Made by a program: the position numbers and the translations under genes
In this document: positions 28,765 through 40,500 of the stretch, in pieces
Numbering within the stretch: position 1 is the stretch's first letter
How the letters are laid out: every line of letters begins with the position of its first letter
Notes under the pieces: generated by a model
What the model saw: only the letters and a program-made list of their open reading frames with translations
Told to the model about the DNA's origin: nothing
The model's database searches: none
Assembly (NCBI GenBank): GCA_030440445.1
Contig: CP098528.1
Location: 2,790,001-2,854,000, forward strand
Length of the DNA stretch: 64,000 nt
Origin: Halomonas sp. KG2
GTDB lineage: Bacteria; Pseudomonadota; Gammaproteobacteria; Pseudomonadales; Halomonadaceae
Direction of reading: 5' to 3'

Positions 28765-30828
28765 ATGGCAAAACTAATAGCAGGCTATACATCTCCCGGT
28801 ATTACCAAGATCAACGCGCTTGCTTCTTTTTTGCCTGAATACTCGCATTTTTCACGCATTAGGCCACTGAGCTCTAAACCGAATGCGGTTATTGGCTGGG
28901 GGCTCAAGCCCACAAGTGATGGTGCGCGAAATTATGCCGCTCGTCATCGCCTACCGTATGTCGCTCTTGAGGATGGCTTTCTTCGTTCTTTAGGACTAGG
29001 AGTCGAAGGTTATCAGCCTCATAGCATGGTCGTCGATTACACGGGCATCTATTATGACGCCTCTCGACCTAGTGATTTAGAAAACTGGCTTAATCATGCC
29101 ACGTTTGACGACGAGGAGCTTGCCCAGGCCACGCGCTGTATTGAGCAACTATCGCGTTATCGCTTATCGAAATACAACCACGCGCCTGATTACTCGCTTC
29201 CCGTTGCTGGAACTGACAATGTTGGAACTGACACAGTATTTGGGACTGACAATGTATTGGTGGTGGATCAAACGGCAGGCGATGCCTCTATTCACTATGG
29301 TGGCGCTAACGCAGACAGTTTTCGGCAGATGTTAGCGTGCGCTTTAAACAACCATCCTGATGCCGATATTTTTATTAAAGTACATCCTGACGTTATCGCA
29401 GGTAAAAAGCAGGGGCATCTAGCAGACGCCCACGAGAACCCTCGTTGCCATATCATCAGCGATAACATTAACCCCTGGGCACTGTTTGACCGAGTTAAAA
29501 CCGTTTATGTCGTCACCAGCCAGTTAGGTTTCGAAGCCCTGATGGCAGGTAAGCAAGTACACTGCTTTGGCCTGCCCTTCTATGCGGGATGGGGATTAAC
29601 GCACGACCAGCTCAGCTGTACACGTAGAAGGGTCTCTCGGCGCTTAGAAGAGGTATTTGCCGCCGCCTATCTTCGTTACACCCGATATGCCAACCCCTAT
29701 ACGGGCAAGGCCGCGACGCTGGAAGAAACGATTGCTCTGATTGCCGACCAAAAGCGCCAGCAGGAGCGCCTGCGTGGTGAGTGGTTAGCCTGCGGCTTCT
29801 CTTCATGGAAAAAGCGCTTCATTGGCCATTTTCTTGGCCCAGCGGCCAAGATTGATTATCAAAAAGAGCTGCCAGCCGCTTTTTCGGCGGATGTTGAAAA
29901 AACCAATCTGTTGGTGTGGTCCAGTCGTATTAACGATGACTTTAAAGCCCGTCATCGTGACCATATAGCGGCATTATGGCGAATGGAAGACGGCTTTATA
30001 CGCTCCGTGGGCCTTGGGGTAGACCTCACTCAGCCACTCTCTTTGGTCATTGATCGACAGGGCATTTACTACGACCCAAGCCAGCCCAGCGAGCTAGAAA
30101 CGTTGCTCAATAGCGCTGATTTCAGCGATGACTTATTAGAGCGAGCGGAACGATTGCGCGAACGGTTGGTCGCATTGAAGCTTTCCAAATATAATGTACC
30201 GGGCAAAGCAGCCATTGAATTGCCCGCCAACAAACACATTATTTTGGTGCCTGGCCAGGTAGAAAGCGATGCGTCAATTGCCACAGGGTCGCCAGAGATA
30301 AGTACTAACAGTGCGCTGTTAAAAGCCGTACGGGACACCAACCCCGATGCTTTTATCGTTTACAAAGCCCACCCTGACGTGATTACCGGTGCCCGTGTCG
30401 GAGCACTCGATACCAACGCCAAACGCCTGTATGATCTCGACGCTAGTCATATCGATATCACCATATTGTTAGCACGCGTTGATGCAGTGCATACCATGAG
30501 CTCGCTCACTGGTTTTGAAGCGCTACTTCGTCGACGCCAGGTATGCACCTATGGCCTTCCGTTTTATGCCGGCTGGGGGCTAACCCAGGATGCCATGCAC
30601 TGCCCGCGACGCAACCGGGCGCTGTCGCTGGATGCGCTAGTCGCAGGAACACTGCTTCTATACCCAAGCTACGTCGATCCCGGCTCTCGACAGCTGTGTA
30701 ATGCTGAAACGGTAGTCAGCCTGTTGGAGCAGGCTAAATTAGAACAAGTTAAGTCTCAAAAACATATGCTTACATGGAAGCAGCGGCTATATCGCTGCTA
30801 TCGTAACTTATTCATTGGAAGTCATTAA
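28765..30828 (+). CDS. kpsC: Capsule Kdo-transferase KpsC (WcbA-like)
   Basis: 687 residues, two homologous halves. KpsC enzymes are dual beta-Kdo transferases that build the poly-Kdo linker on the lipid anchor of group 2-type capsules at the inner membrane. The duplication is visible: ALEDGFLRSLGLGVEGYQPH / RMEDGFIRSVGLGVDLTQPL; GIYYDASRPSDLE / GIYYDPSQPSELE; DQTAGDASI / GQVESDASI; KVHPDVIAGK / KAHPDVITGA; GLPFYAGWGLT twice. First gene of a seven-gene operon. A small GTD(N/T)V repeat sits around residues 150-165. No strong ribosome site or ops element was found upstream. Confidence 0.92.
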   Translation: MAKLIAGYTSPGITKINALASFLPEYSHFSRIRPLSSKPNAVIGWGLKPTSDGARNYAARHRLPYVALEDGFLRSLGLGVEGYQPHSMVVDYTGIYYDASRPSDLENWLNHATFDDEELAQATRCIEQLSRYRLSKYNHAPDYSLPVAGTDNVGTDTVFGTDNVLVVDQTAGDASIHYGGANADSFRQMLACALNNHPDADIFIKVHPDVIAGKKQGHLADAHENPRCHIISDNINPWALFDRVKTVYVVTSQLGFEALMAGKQVHCFGLPFYAGWGLTHDQLSCTRRRVSRRLEEVFAAAYLRYTRYANPYTGKAATLEETIALIADQKRQQERLRGEWLACGFSSWKKRFIGHFLGPAAKIDYQKELPAAFSADVEKTNLLVWSSRINDDFKARHRDHIAALWRMEDGFIRSVGLGVDLTQPLSLVIDRQGIYYDPSQPSELETLLNSADFSDDLLERAERLRERLVALKLSKYNVPGKAAIELPANKHIILVPGQVESDASIATGSPEISTNSALLKAVRDTNPDAFIVYKAHPDVITGARVGALDTNAKRLYDLDASHIDITILLARVDAVHTMSSLTGFEALLRRRQVCTYGLPFYAGWGLTQDAMHCPRRNRALSLDALVAGTLLLYPSYVDPGSRQLCNAETVVSLLEQAKLEQVKSQKHMLTWKQRLYRCYRNLFIGSH

Positions 30829-30829
30829 G

Positions 30830-32065
30830 TTGAAGCAAAAGCGTGCATTCTTATTTCTCCAAGGCGTCTGCTCGCCCTTTTACCAGCGTCTCGCCCGTCG
30901 GCTAACCGACGATGGCCATCGCGTGGTAAAGGTTAACTTCAACGCTGGCGATATCGTCTACTGGCAGCGCACCCATAGCCAGAACCATTTGTTTCGCGGC
31001 CCGCTAAGCGAGCTACCGGCTTATATCCAGTCGTTGTGGCAACGTTACGACATTACCGATCAGGTGCTGTTTGGTGACCGGCGTCCGATTCACCGCCCCG
31101 CGGTTGACTTAGCATCCGCGGCTGGCATTCGTACCCACGTCTTTGAAGAAGGCTACTTTCGCCCTTTCTGGGTCACCCTTGAACGCGAGGGTGTTAATGG
31201 TCACTCGCTGCTGCCCAGAGACCCCAAGTGGTTTTTTGAAACTGGCAAAGCGCTGCCCAAACTCCCTGCACCGGTTCGCTTTCGTTCGTCTTTTAAAATC
31301 CGTGCCGCTCACGACATGTGCTATCACCTGGCGGGGTTAGCGAATCCTCTGGTGGCTCCCCACTATCGTAACCATGCGCCGATCACTGCGCCGGTGGAGT
31401 ATGCGGGCTACGCCAAACGCTTTACCTTACTTAAGTACTGGAAAAAGCGTGATGCTGCGCGGATTAAAAACCTTATCGAAGGCGGAAAGCCTTATTTTAT
31501 GCTGCCGCTGCAGCTCAACACCGATGCGCAGATTCGCGACCACTCACCTTATGCCAATATGGAAGAGGTGATGGATCACGTGATGGGATCCTTTGCGCTA
31601 AACGCCCCTAGTGATGCGCTGCTGTGTATAAAAAACCACCCGCTGGATATGGGGCTGGTTAATTACCCGAACATCATTAAAAGGCTGGAAGATTTTTACG
31701 GCCTACATGGGCGCATCATTTACCTGGAATCAGGCAATCTCAACCCATTGCTTAAACACGCCACGGGCACCGTCACAGTAAACAGCACGGTCGGCATTGT
31801 TTCCCTTGAAAAACAGTGTCCTACCTTTGCGCTCAGCGACCCCATCTACAATTTAGCGGGCCTCACCTACGAAGGCTCTCTAGACGAGTTTTGGCACCAA
31901 CCGCCGCTGCCCAGCCAAGCGCTCTTTGGCTATTTTCGCAACACGGTGATGTACACGACGCAAATTAATGGTGGTTTTTACTGCCAACCCAGTATCGATT
32001 TAGCGGTGAACAATGCAGCGCGTATACTAGAAGCCTGCCCTTCACCACTGGAGACGTTGCTGTGA
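30830..32065 (+). CDS. kpsS: Capsule Kdo-transferase KpsS (WcbO-like)
   Basis: 411 residues from a TTG at 30830, one base after the kpsC stop, with GGAAG eight bases upstream; a TTG at 30815 is the alternative. KpsS adds the first Kdo to lysophosphatidylglycerol-type anchors before KpsC extends it. Family blocks: KRAFLFLQGVCSPFYQRLAR, VFEEGYFRPFWVTLEREGVN, FMLPLQLNTDAQIRDHSPY, IKNHPLDMGLVNY and TVTVNSTVGIVSLEKQCPTF. Together with kpsC this shows that the host makes a Kdo-linked capsule-like polymer. It overlaps the next gene by four bases. Confidence 0.92.
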   Translation: MKQKRAFLFLQGVCSPFYQRLARRLTDDGHRVVKVNFNAGDIVYWQRTHSQNHLFRGPLSELPAYIQSLWQRYDITDQVLFGDRRPIHRPAVDLASAAGIRTHVFEEGYFRPFWVTLEREGVNGHSLLPRDPKWFFETGKALPKLPAPVRFRSSFKIRAAHDMCYHLAGLANPLVAPHYRNHAPITAPVEYAGYAKRFTLLKYWKKRDAARIKNLIEGGKPYFMLPLQLNTDAQIRDHSPYANMEEVMDHVMGSFALNAPSDALLCIKNHPLDMGLVNYPNIIKRLEDFYGLHGRIIYLESGNLNPLLKHATGTVTVNSTVGIVSLEKQCPTFALSDPIYNLAGLTYEGSLDEFWHQPPLPSQALFGYFRNTVMYTTQINGGFYCQPSIDLAVNNAARILEACPSPLETLL

Positions 32066-32880
32066 GCGTTGGTGTGAACGTTGATGTAACGACCTCTTAC
32101 CCTTCTAATGCACCCCGCTGCGTGCTGATTACCGGTGCCACCGGTGCAATAGGCGGGGCGCTAGCCCGTGCTTATGCAGCCCCTGCTACGCACTTGGTGC
32201 TACACGGCCGCAACCAGCAGACGCTTGAAGGGTTGGCGATGGCGTGTCGAGAAAAAGGCGCACAGGTGTCGCTATCATCAGCCAGCTTAACCGACCAAAG
32301 CGAACTCAACGACTGGCTTGATGCGCTATGTGCCGAGCACGTTCCAGATATTGTGATTGCCAATGCGGGCATCAATACTCATCCAAGCGCAAGCACGCTA
32401 GAACCGTGGGACGAGGTTCAAGCGCTACTCGATGTCAACTTGAAAGCTCCCATTGCAATGGCCCAGCGACTGGTTCCCGCCATGCAAGCACGCGGCAGCG
32501 GTCAATTGGTGTTTATTAGCTCGTTGGCAGGCTGGCACGGCCTACCGACAACGCCAAGCTACAGCGCCAGCAAAGCGGGCATCAAAGCCTACGGAGAAGG
32601 CCTAAGAGGCTTACTCGAACCCCATGGCATTGGTGTGACCGTGGTAATGCCTGGCTACGTCACTTCCGCCATGTGCAATGCCATGCCTGGCCCCAAGCCT
32701 TGGGAATGGCCGCCGGAGCGGGCTGCCAACGCCATACAACGTGGCATCACCGCTAACCGCGCTCGTATCAGTTTTCCCTTCCCGCTGAATTTCGGTACTT
32801 GGTGGCTGGCCGTGCTACCGGCAGGCATTTCTCAATGGCTCATCAAACGCCTTGGCTTTAATCATACCGGGGGCGCGTAG
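32062..32880 (+). CDS. Short-chain dehydrogenase/reductase (WcbP-like, possibly 3-ketosphinganine reductase-like)
   Basis: 272 residues, GTG start overlapping the kpsS stop. Rossmann motif LITGATGAIGGALA, NAG motif in VIANAGINTHP, catalytic Ser in VFISSLAGWHG and Tyr/Lys in SYSASKAGIKAYGEGLRG. The C terminus has a hydrophobic amphipathic segment (WWLAVLPAGISQWLI), suggesting membrane association, as in reductases acting on lipid substrates. In an operon with a PKS and an alpha-oxoamine synthase, reduction of a 3-keto aminolipid is a sensible role (inference). The family alone would allow many substrates. Confidence 0.85.
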   Translation: MSVGVNVDVTTSYPSNAPRCVLITGATGAIGGALARAYAAPATHLVLHGRNQQTLEGLAMACREKGAQVSLSSASLTDQSELNDWLDALCAEHVPDIVIANAGINTHPSASTLEPWDEVQALLDVNLKAPIAMAQRLVPAMQARGSGQLVFISSLAGWHGLPTTPSYSASKAGIKAYGEGLRGLLEPHGIGVTVVMPGYVTSAMCNAMPGPKPWEWPPERAANAIQRGITANRARISFPFPLNFGTWWLAVLPAGISQWLIKRLGFNHTGGA

Positions 32881-32881
32881 C

Positions 32882-34504
32882 GTGGCGTTCTTTCTATCAT
32901 CCACATTTATTAGCCCACTTTTAGTAGGCTTGTTAGGTAGTGTGCTGTTCGAGGCGCTGCTGAGCCCTCGCCCACAACCGTTTTGGAAACGCGGCATAGC
33001 CGCAAACACGCTGCACCTTGGTAGCTGGTTACTGCTGTTTGGCGCCTTTATGTTGCTTCTGCAACGCCCTTGGTTTGCTGTTGTTTTCATCTTATCGCTG
33101 CAACTCGTGGTCGTGCAGTCCAGCAACACTAAATCACGCACGCTGAACGAACCCTTTATCTGTCACGATTTTGAATACTTCTGGGATGCTATTCTGCACC
33201 CACGTCTGTATGTGCCTTTTTTCGGCATTGGTCTCGCCATTGCGGCTAGCAGCGCCGGTACGGTTGCCATTGGTAGCTTTTTGGTTTTTGAACCATCGCT
33301 GGTTCGCCAATGGGGTGGCACAGCGTTTCTAGTGAATAGCCTAGTGCTGATAGCAATCGGCACGCTGCTCGTTTGGCTGGGATGGCGAAAACTGCCGCCT
33401 ATCACGCTTACCCCTACCATTGACCTAAATCGACTGGGGCTATTTTCCAGCCTGTGGGCATACGGCATTGCCCTGATGCACTCACAACCGCCTACACCCG
33501 ACGCATCGCCCTTTCAGCCACTTTCTCAACATAACCTTGAGCTAGACGCCGATGCGGTAAAGCCAAACGTTGTGCTGGTACAAAGTGAATCGTTTTTTGA
33601 TCCTCGCCCCTGGTGTAGCGAGATTGCCGCTGACTTACTGCCGAATTATGATGCTACCTGCCAGGAAGCTATCGTGCAGGGAGCACTGAATGTACCCGCA
33701 TGGGGCGCAAACACTGTGCGCACCGAATGCGCCGTTTTAACTGGCATAGCGCCTGATGCCTGGGGAGCGCGCCAGTTTAATCCATACCGTACGCTGTCGC
33801 GCCACACACTTCCCAGCATTGCCAGTGCATTTAAAGCCCAAGGATATCGAACTGTTTGTGTTCATCCTTATCCCGCTACTTTCTACATGCGAGACAGCGT
33901 TATTCCCAAACTGGGGTTTGAGACGTTTATCGACATTAGTGCATTCGAAAGCCAGGATAAGCATGGTCAGTACACTGGTGACCAAGCCGTTGCACGTAGA
34001 GTTGGACGCCTGCTTGAAGATAACGATAATAGGCCTCTCTTTGTGTTTGTAATTACCATGGAGAATCACGGCCCTTTACACTTAGAAGCACCGGAAAAGG
34101 CCTCAGTAGCGTCCACATTGCCAGCAGCGCCGTGGCCGCTACCGCCTCATTTACGCGATTTGGCTGTTTACCTGCACCATTTGGGTGAATCAGATAAAAT
34201 GCTCGGAAGCGTTAAAGCAGCGCTAAACTCTGCTATAAGACCAGGGCTGCTGGGCTGGTACGGTGACCACGTACCCATACTGCCTGCCGCATATAGGCAC
34301 TATTCGCCTCCTGCTAGCAGCACCCCGTACATGATATGGTCAACGGAAGTAGATCGTAATTTGCATGATAAGACGCCCATTGAGCGCACCTCATGCACGC
34401 TGGAAGCAAACGAACTTGGCGTCTACCTATTTAAACGAGCGTTTGGACGCGATATAAGTAGCGATGTGATCAAGGCAGAACCAGAACCTCAGGAGCAAGA
34501 ATGA
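32882..34504 (+). CDS. LtaS/sulfatase-like membrane phosphotransferase (WcbQ-like)
   Basis: 540 residues from the GTG at 32882; the frame extends 30 bases further into the previous gene. About five membrane helices occupy residues 1-190. The extracytoplasmic alkaline-phosphatase-fold domain follows: NVVLVQSESFFDPRPW (metal Glu), GANTVRTECAVLTGIAP (candidate nucleophile T278) and GWYGDHVPILPA (metal Asp-His). LtaS-type enzymes transfer phosphoglycerol or phosphoethanolamine from phospholipids; sulfatases share the fold. Acting on the operon's glycolipid or capsule is likely (inference). The stop overlaps the PKS start (ATGA). Confidence 0.8.
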   Translation: MAFFLSSTFISPLLVGLLGSVLFEALLSPRPQPFWKRGIAANTLHLGSWLLLFGAFMLLLQRPWFAVVFILSLQLVVVQSSNTKSRTLNEPFICHDFEYFWDAILHPRLYVPFFGIGLAIAASSAGTVAIGSFLVFEPSLVRQWGGTAFLVNSLVLIAIGTLLVWLGWRKLPPITLTPTIDLNRLGLFSSLWAYGIALMHSQPPTPDASPFQPLSQHNLELDADAVKPNVVLVQSESFFDPRPWCSEIAADLLPNYDATCQEAIVQGALNVPAWGANTVRTECAVLTGIAPDAWGARQFNPYRTLSRHTLPSIASAFKAQGYRTVCVHPYPATFYMRDSVIPKLGFETFIDISAFESQDKHGQYTGDQAVARRVGRLLEDNDNRPLFVFVITMENHGPLHLEAPEKASVASTLPAAPWPLPPHLRDLAVYLHHLGESDKMLGSVKAALNSAIRPGLLGWYGDHVPILPAAYRHYSPPASSTPYMIWSTEVDRNLHDKTPIERTSCTLEANELGVYLFKRAFGRDISSDVIKAEPEPQEQE

Positions 34505-37500
34505 CTAAACGCGTTGCCATTATCGGCGCCGCCCATCGTTTCCCCGGCACCACACCTGAAACGTTCTGGCAGGACTTGCAAGCCGAAAAAGACCTCGTCA
34601 CCCAAGTGGCCCCCGACCGTTGGAGCCTCGATGCTTTCCTGCATCCGGACAAGCGCCATCCCGGCACCAGCGTAACGTTTGCCGCGGGTAGCCTAGGCGA
34701 TATAAGCGGATTCGACGCAGAGTTTTTTGGCATTTCGCCCCGTGAGGCGGCGAACATGGACCCGCAACAGCGCATGCTGTTAGAACTTACCTGGGAAGCC
34801 ATGGAAAGCGCGGGCATAGTGCCCAGCACCCTGCGCGGTAGCCAGTGTGGCGTTTTCCTTGGCATCGCCAGCCTTGATTATTCCTATCGCCTTGCCGATG
34901 ACATGTCGGCGATTGATGCCTCGACCGCGACAGGTAATACATCAAGTATCGCCTCTAACCGGCTTTCTTACGTCTTTGATCTACATGGCCCCAGCATGTC
35001 GCTGGATACCGCCTGTTCATCTTCCATGGTGGCATTCCACCAGGCATGCCAATCGATTCGCAGCGGCGAAACCAATATGGCGCTAGCAGGCGGCATCAGC
35101 CTGCACCTGCACCCCTATGGTTTTATTATTTTCTCGAAGGCCAGCATGCTCTCGCCCACTGGCCGCTGCCAAGTCTTCGATGAAGCCGGTAATGGTTACG
35201 TGCGCTCCGAGGGTGCCGGGCTGTTTTTACTAAAAGATTATGATCAAGCCGTGGCCGATGGCGATAATATCCTGGCCGTGGTAGCAGGCTCAGCGGTTAA
35301 CACTGACGGCCACAAATCTGGCCTGACGGTACCCAACCCTAGCGCCCAAATTGAGTTAATGCGCCGTGCCTACGAACAGGCAGGCATTTCGCCGGACGAG
35401 ATCGACTACCTTGAAGCTCACGGCACCGGCACCGCTGTTGGCGACCCCATTGAAACCCGAGCTATCGGCGAAGCACTTGGTAAGCATCGTAAAACACCGC
35501 TGCTGATTGGCTCAGTGAAAAGTAATCTCGGCCATTTAGAAACAGCGTCAGGCGTTGCCGGGCTCGCTAAGGCGCTGTACAGCCTGCAGCACCGTGAAGT
35601 GCCCGCTACGATTGGCATACGCAATCTTAATCCACGCATCAAATTTGATGAGTGGAACATTAGCGTTGTCACCAAAGCCCAAGCGCTCAAAAAGCAGGGC
35701 CGCTTGGTCATTGGCGTTAATTCCTTTGGTTTTGGTGGTGCCAATGCTCACGTCATACTGGAAAGTGCTCCCGAAAAAGCACCAGCGCCTCGTCAAGTGC
35801 CCGATGCTGCGCTACCAATTCGCATTAGCGCACGAAGCCAGGAAGCACTGGCGGCTAATGCTCGTGGACTAGCTAATTTCCTACGCGAAAGCGACCATGC
35901 TTTCTATGATACCGCTCACACGCTGAACAGCCACCGCGAACAACACACGTTTGGCGCGCTGTGTTTCGCCCAAACAGCGGAAGCCGCCGCCAGCGCGCTC
36001 AGCCAGTTTGCTGAAGGTGAAACCAACAGCGTTGTGACACTGGAGCGCTTAGCTAACGCCCGGGGCCCGGTGTTTGTTTACGACGGTAACGGCTGCCAAT
36101 GGGAAACCATGGGCCACGACCTATTAGACAGCGAACCCGTGTTTAGCGACGCCATTGATCGTGTGGATGCGCTGTTCCAGCAGCACGGTGATTTTTCGTT
36201 ACGTGACGAGCTTGCGGGGCGTAACCAGGCAGAGTCCAGCGAAGAAGGCCGCTTTGAACGCACCGAAATCGCTCAACCCGCCCTGTTTGCACTGCAGGTC
36301 GCGTTAACCGAATGGCTTAAATCCAAGGGCATCGTGCCCACCGCCGTATTCGGCCACAGCGTCGGCGAAGTTGCTGCCGCGTGGGCATCCGGTGCATTAA
36401 CGCTAGAAGACGCCGTTAAAGTTATTTATTACCGCAGCTTCTACCAGGGCAAAACCCGTGGTCTTGGGGAAATGACGGCTGTCGCCATCAGCGCGGAAGA
36501 GATCGCCCCCTGGCTTGAAAAACCCGAATTTAGCAATATTAGCCTGGCAGGCATTAACAGCCCCAAAGGCATTACGTTAGCGGGTGATCGTGACCAACTA
36601 AGCACCATCGAGGCAGCCCTTAGCGAACAGAGCACCTTTGCAAAGCGCCTGCCACTGGATTACGCCTTCCACAGCCCCGCCATGGACAGTATCAAAGCAG
36701 GCGTCGTGGAAGCCCTGGCTGACATTAGTCCACGCACCACCCAGATTCCTTATGTGTCCACCGTGACCAGCACCATCAGTGAAGGCACACAGCTGGATGC
36801 CCATTACTGGTGGCTCAATATTCGCGAGCCCGTCCTGTTTGATAACGCCACTACGGTGCTTATTGAGCAGGGTTACAATGTATTTGTAGAAGTCGGTGCC
36901 CATCCCATCCTGCGCCGCTATCTGAACGAGTCTCTGCGTCAGCAAGAGCGCAGCGGATTAGTGCTAGGTACTATTGAGCGCCACATGCCTGGCGTAGACG
37001 GTTTAACTCGCTGCCTCGGCCAATTGCTGCTAAGCGGATTAAGCCTCGATAGTCACCACTTCTTCCCCGTAGAAGGCCAGCGCGTCCTGCTGCCACGCTA
37101 CGCCTGGCAACGCACTCAACTTTGGGTGCAAGGCACCAACGATGGCCAAGGGTTGCTCGCGCGTTACTATCAGCACCCGCTACTTGGCTACCCATTGGCG
37201 CAGCAGGATCACACCTGGGAAAGCCAGTTGGATACCAAGCGCCAGCCATGGCTTGCCGATCACGTCGTCGGCGAAGGCGCCGTTTTCCCAGGCGCTGGGT
37301 TTGTGGAACTTACGCTAGCGGCGGCCCTGCAGCAGAAAGACACTCCGCTTTTAGACATTGAAGAGCTGGAGATTCGCGCTCCGCTACTGCTGGATGGCCA
37401 CAACGGGCGCTCCATGCGCTTAACGCTGGACCCAGACGATGGCCGCTTAGCCATCCACTCCCGCGAGCCAGCCACTGGTAGCGAATGGCAGTTAAATGCC

Positions 37501-40500
37501 GTTGCCCGCCGCATGCGCGAAAGCCGAGGCTTCTTACTCAACCGAAAAGCGCCAAGCCTGCCAAACCGCGCGCCAGACTATACCCTGGCCGAGCACTTGC
37601 AGATGGCCGAACGTATCGGACTACATTACGGACCTGCGTTCCAAGCCATTAGCCGTGGCTGGATTGAAGGCGACAGCGTCATTGGTGAAATTACCCTATC
37701 CGATAGTGTCCAGTCGCAGCTCGATACGCTGTACGTTCATCCGGGCATTCTGGATAGTGCTTTTCAGATGTTCATTCCGCTGCTGGCTCAACACAGCGAG
37801 TTTGCAGCCCAGCTAGCCTTCGTGCCGGTTCGTGTTGGGCGCATCCAGGTGAATGCTGAAGCCGGCGCGCCTGTGCTGGCACGAGCAGTAATGGGTAAGC
37901 GCGCACCTCACTCCTTCACCGCCGATTTCGAACTGTATGACGCTGCCGGCAACGCCGTGGCCGTGCTTAGTGAAACCCGCTTCAAGGCGATTCGCTTAAA
38001 CCGCGCTCATCACCAGCATTTTAGCTACCTGGATGTTGAGTTAACGCCTGCTCCGCTTAACGCGGCGACGCTTTCGCTGCCAGGCAGTGCAATCGCCCGG
38101 CTGGCTGGGCTAAGCGATGCGTTTACTGCCAGTACCGGTCAACGCTATGCCCAAGAAGTATCACCGCTGCTCGATAGCCTTAGTGAGGCCTTTGCTGGTG
38201 TTAATATTAACGCTGGCGAGGATCAGCTCGCACCGGAAACCATTTGGCAGTTACTGGTACAGGATTACCCCGATTATTTTGCCCCTATTCATATGGTGGG
38301 TCGCTTAGGGCTACACCGTGAGCGATTGACCAGCGGCAACGACACTCTTGAAAGCCTAGGCATTACCACTGAGCACCTAGCAGGCATTAATCGCGTCCTT
38401 ATCGGCGAAAACGGCTGGCAAGTGTTAGCCGCCGAGCTTGGCGCATTAATGGAAGCCACGCTAGACACGCTGCCCACCGGTCAGCGGCTGCAGTTGCTAG
38501 AAGCAGGCCCCTGTACCCCCGCCCTGGGGCAGCGACTGCTTGAACAATTAGCGAATACGGCGATCGCTAAAGATGCGCACCACTACCGTGCTATCACTAC
38601 CAGCGACACTGCTCGCCATCAGGCGGAACAGCTTCAAGAGCGTTTCCCGCTGATGGATATCCAGCCACTGGAAGATTCACTGCCAACGCTTAGTAATGCA
38701 GAGAAAGCCCCACTGGCGTTTATCAGCGTGGACGTGACCCAGCCTGAACGCACTCGCCAGTTGATTGAAGCGCTGCCAGGCCAGCTTGCACCAGGCGCTC
38801 AGGTAATGGTGATTGGTGTTCACCCGAGCCGTTGGCTTGATGACTTACTGGCGACACCCGGCATCGACCAAACCGCCCTGGAACAAGACAACCTAGTCGA
38901 GTGGTTAGCGCAACAAGGTCTCAGCGTTTCGCCGCCGGTTGAGCTGGAAGAAAATGGTGCTTACCTACTGCATGGCCAATACGCAGCCAGCAATGACTCA
39001 CTGACTCAAACGGCAGCAGAGGCATACCATTTGATTGTCTCAGACGCTGAGAACGAAGCACTTGCTGCCCAGCTTGCAGAGCGGTTAGGCACCGCCAACA
39101 TATGGCTAACCGTCAGCGATGCAACTCCGCAAGCCCTGTTAAATACAGCGCTAGGCGAACGCCAAGACGCACCTGCCGCACTCAATGTGATTGATCTGCG
39201 TGGGCTAAAGGGCTGTACAACCGCCGCTCAAACCCAACGCTGCTACATGGCACAACAGTGGTCACTGGCATTAGAAGCAAGTGGGCTTGAAAGCCAAGGC
39301 AGCCGTGTCACGCTTTGGCTGCCGACCCAGGCTGCCAGTACAGGCGATGACGCCGCACTATGGGGCTTTGGCCGTTCGCTCGCCAATGAAGCGGTTGGCC
39401 ATAGCGTCACGCTGATCGATCTACCAAACGCTCCCAGCGATGCGGCGTTAAACGCCTTTGCAGCGTCACTTGCTACGCCAGATAGCGAAAACGAGCTGGT
39501 AATAACGGTTGAAGGCGAGCGATTTGCTACCCGTCTTCGTACCCTGCCCGCGCCTCACCCGGTCAAGCAGGCAAGCGCTGCGCCTCATCAGGCAATGACG
39601 CTGGGCTTCGCCCTACCAGGGCAATTGCGTCAGCTGCAGTGGCGGCCACGCCCACTGCCTGAACTTGGCGCGGATGAGGTAGAAATTCGTGTCAAAGCGA
39701 CCGGGCTCAACTTCCGCGATGTGATGTACACCCTTGGCTTACTGTCTGATGAAGCAATTGAAAATGGCTTCGCTGGCCCAACCCTAGGGCTTGAGTTCTC
39801 GGGAGAGGTTCTCGCGGTGGGTGCCAATGTTCAGCACGTTGCGCCCGGCCAAGCGGTCGTGGGCTTTGGACCCGCCAGCTTCAGCGACCGCCTGATTGCT
39901 AGCCAGAATGCCGTCGCGCCCCTACCGGAAGGCGTCAGCTTTGCTGCTGCCGCAACAATACCGACCACATTCTTCACCGTGTACTACGCGCTAAAACATC
40001 TGGCGCGCCTGGAGCCCGGTGAGAAAGTACTGATTCACGGTGCCGCTGGCGGTGTGGGTATTGCCGCGCTGCAAATTGCCCAGTGGCTGGGCGCCGATAT
40101 CTACGCCACCGTTGGGTCTGAAGAGAAGCGCGACTTCCTGCGCCTTATGGGTGAAGAGCGTATCTACGACTCCCGCTCGCTGACGTTTGCCGAAGAGATC
40201 CTAGAGGATACGCAAAGCGAAGGTGTTGATGTCGTACTGAACTCCTTGGCAGGCGAAGCGATTAACCAAAACCTCCGTGCATTACGCCCGTTTGGTCGCT
40301 TCCTGGAATTAGGTAAACGGGACTTCTATGAAAACACTCATATTGGCCTGCGCCCGTTCCGCAACAACTTAAGCTACTTCGGCATCGACTCCGACCAGTT
40401 GATGAAAGTGCAGCCTGCCCTCACCCAGCGCCTGTTCGGTGAAATGATGGCGCTATTTAACGATGGCACACTCAGCCCGCTGCCGTTCACGGCGTTCAGT

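Noticed and set aside
36971-37249. Long antisense frames inside the PKS gene and others on the opposite strand of hutH, gabT, gabD and pgm
   Set aside because: They lie wholly inside strongly supported genes, have no family resemblance and follow the codon pattern of the opposite strand.
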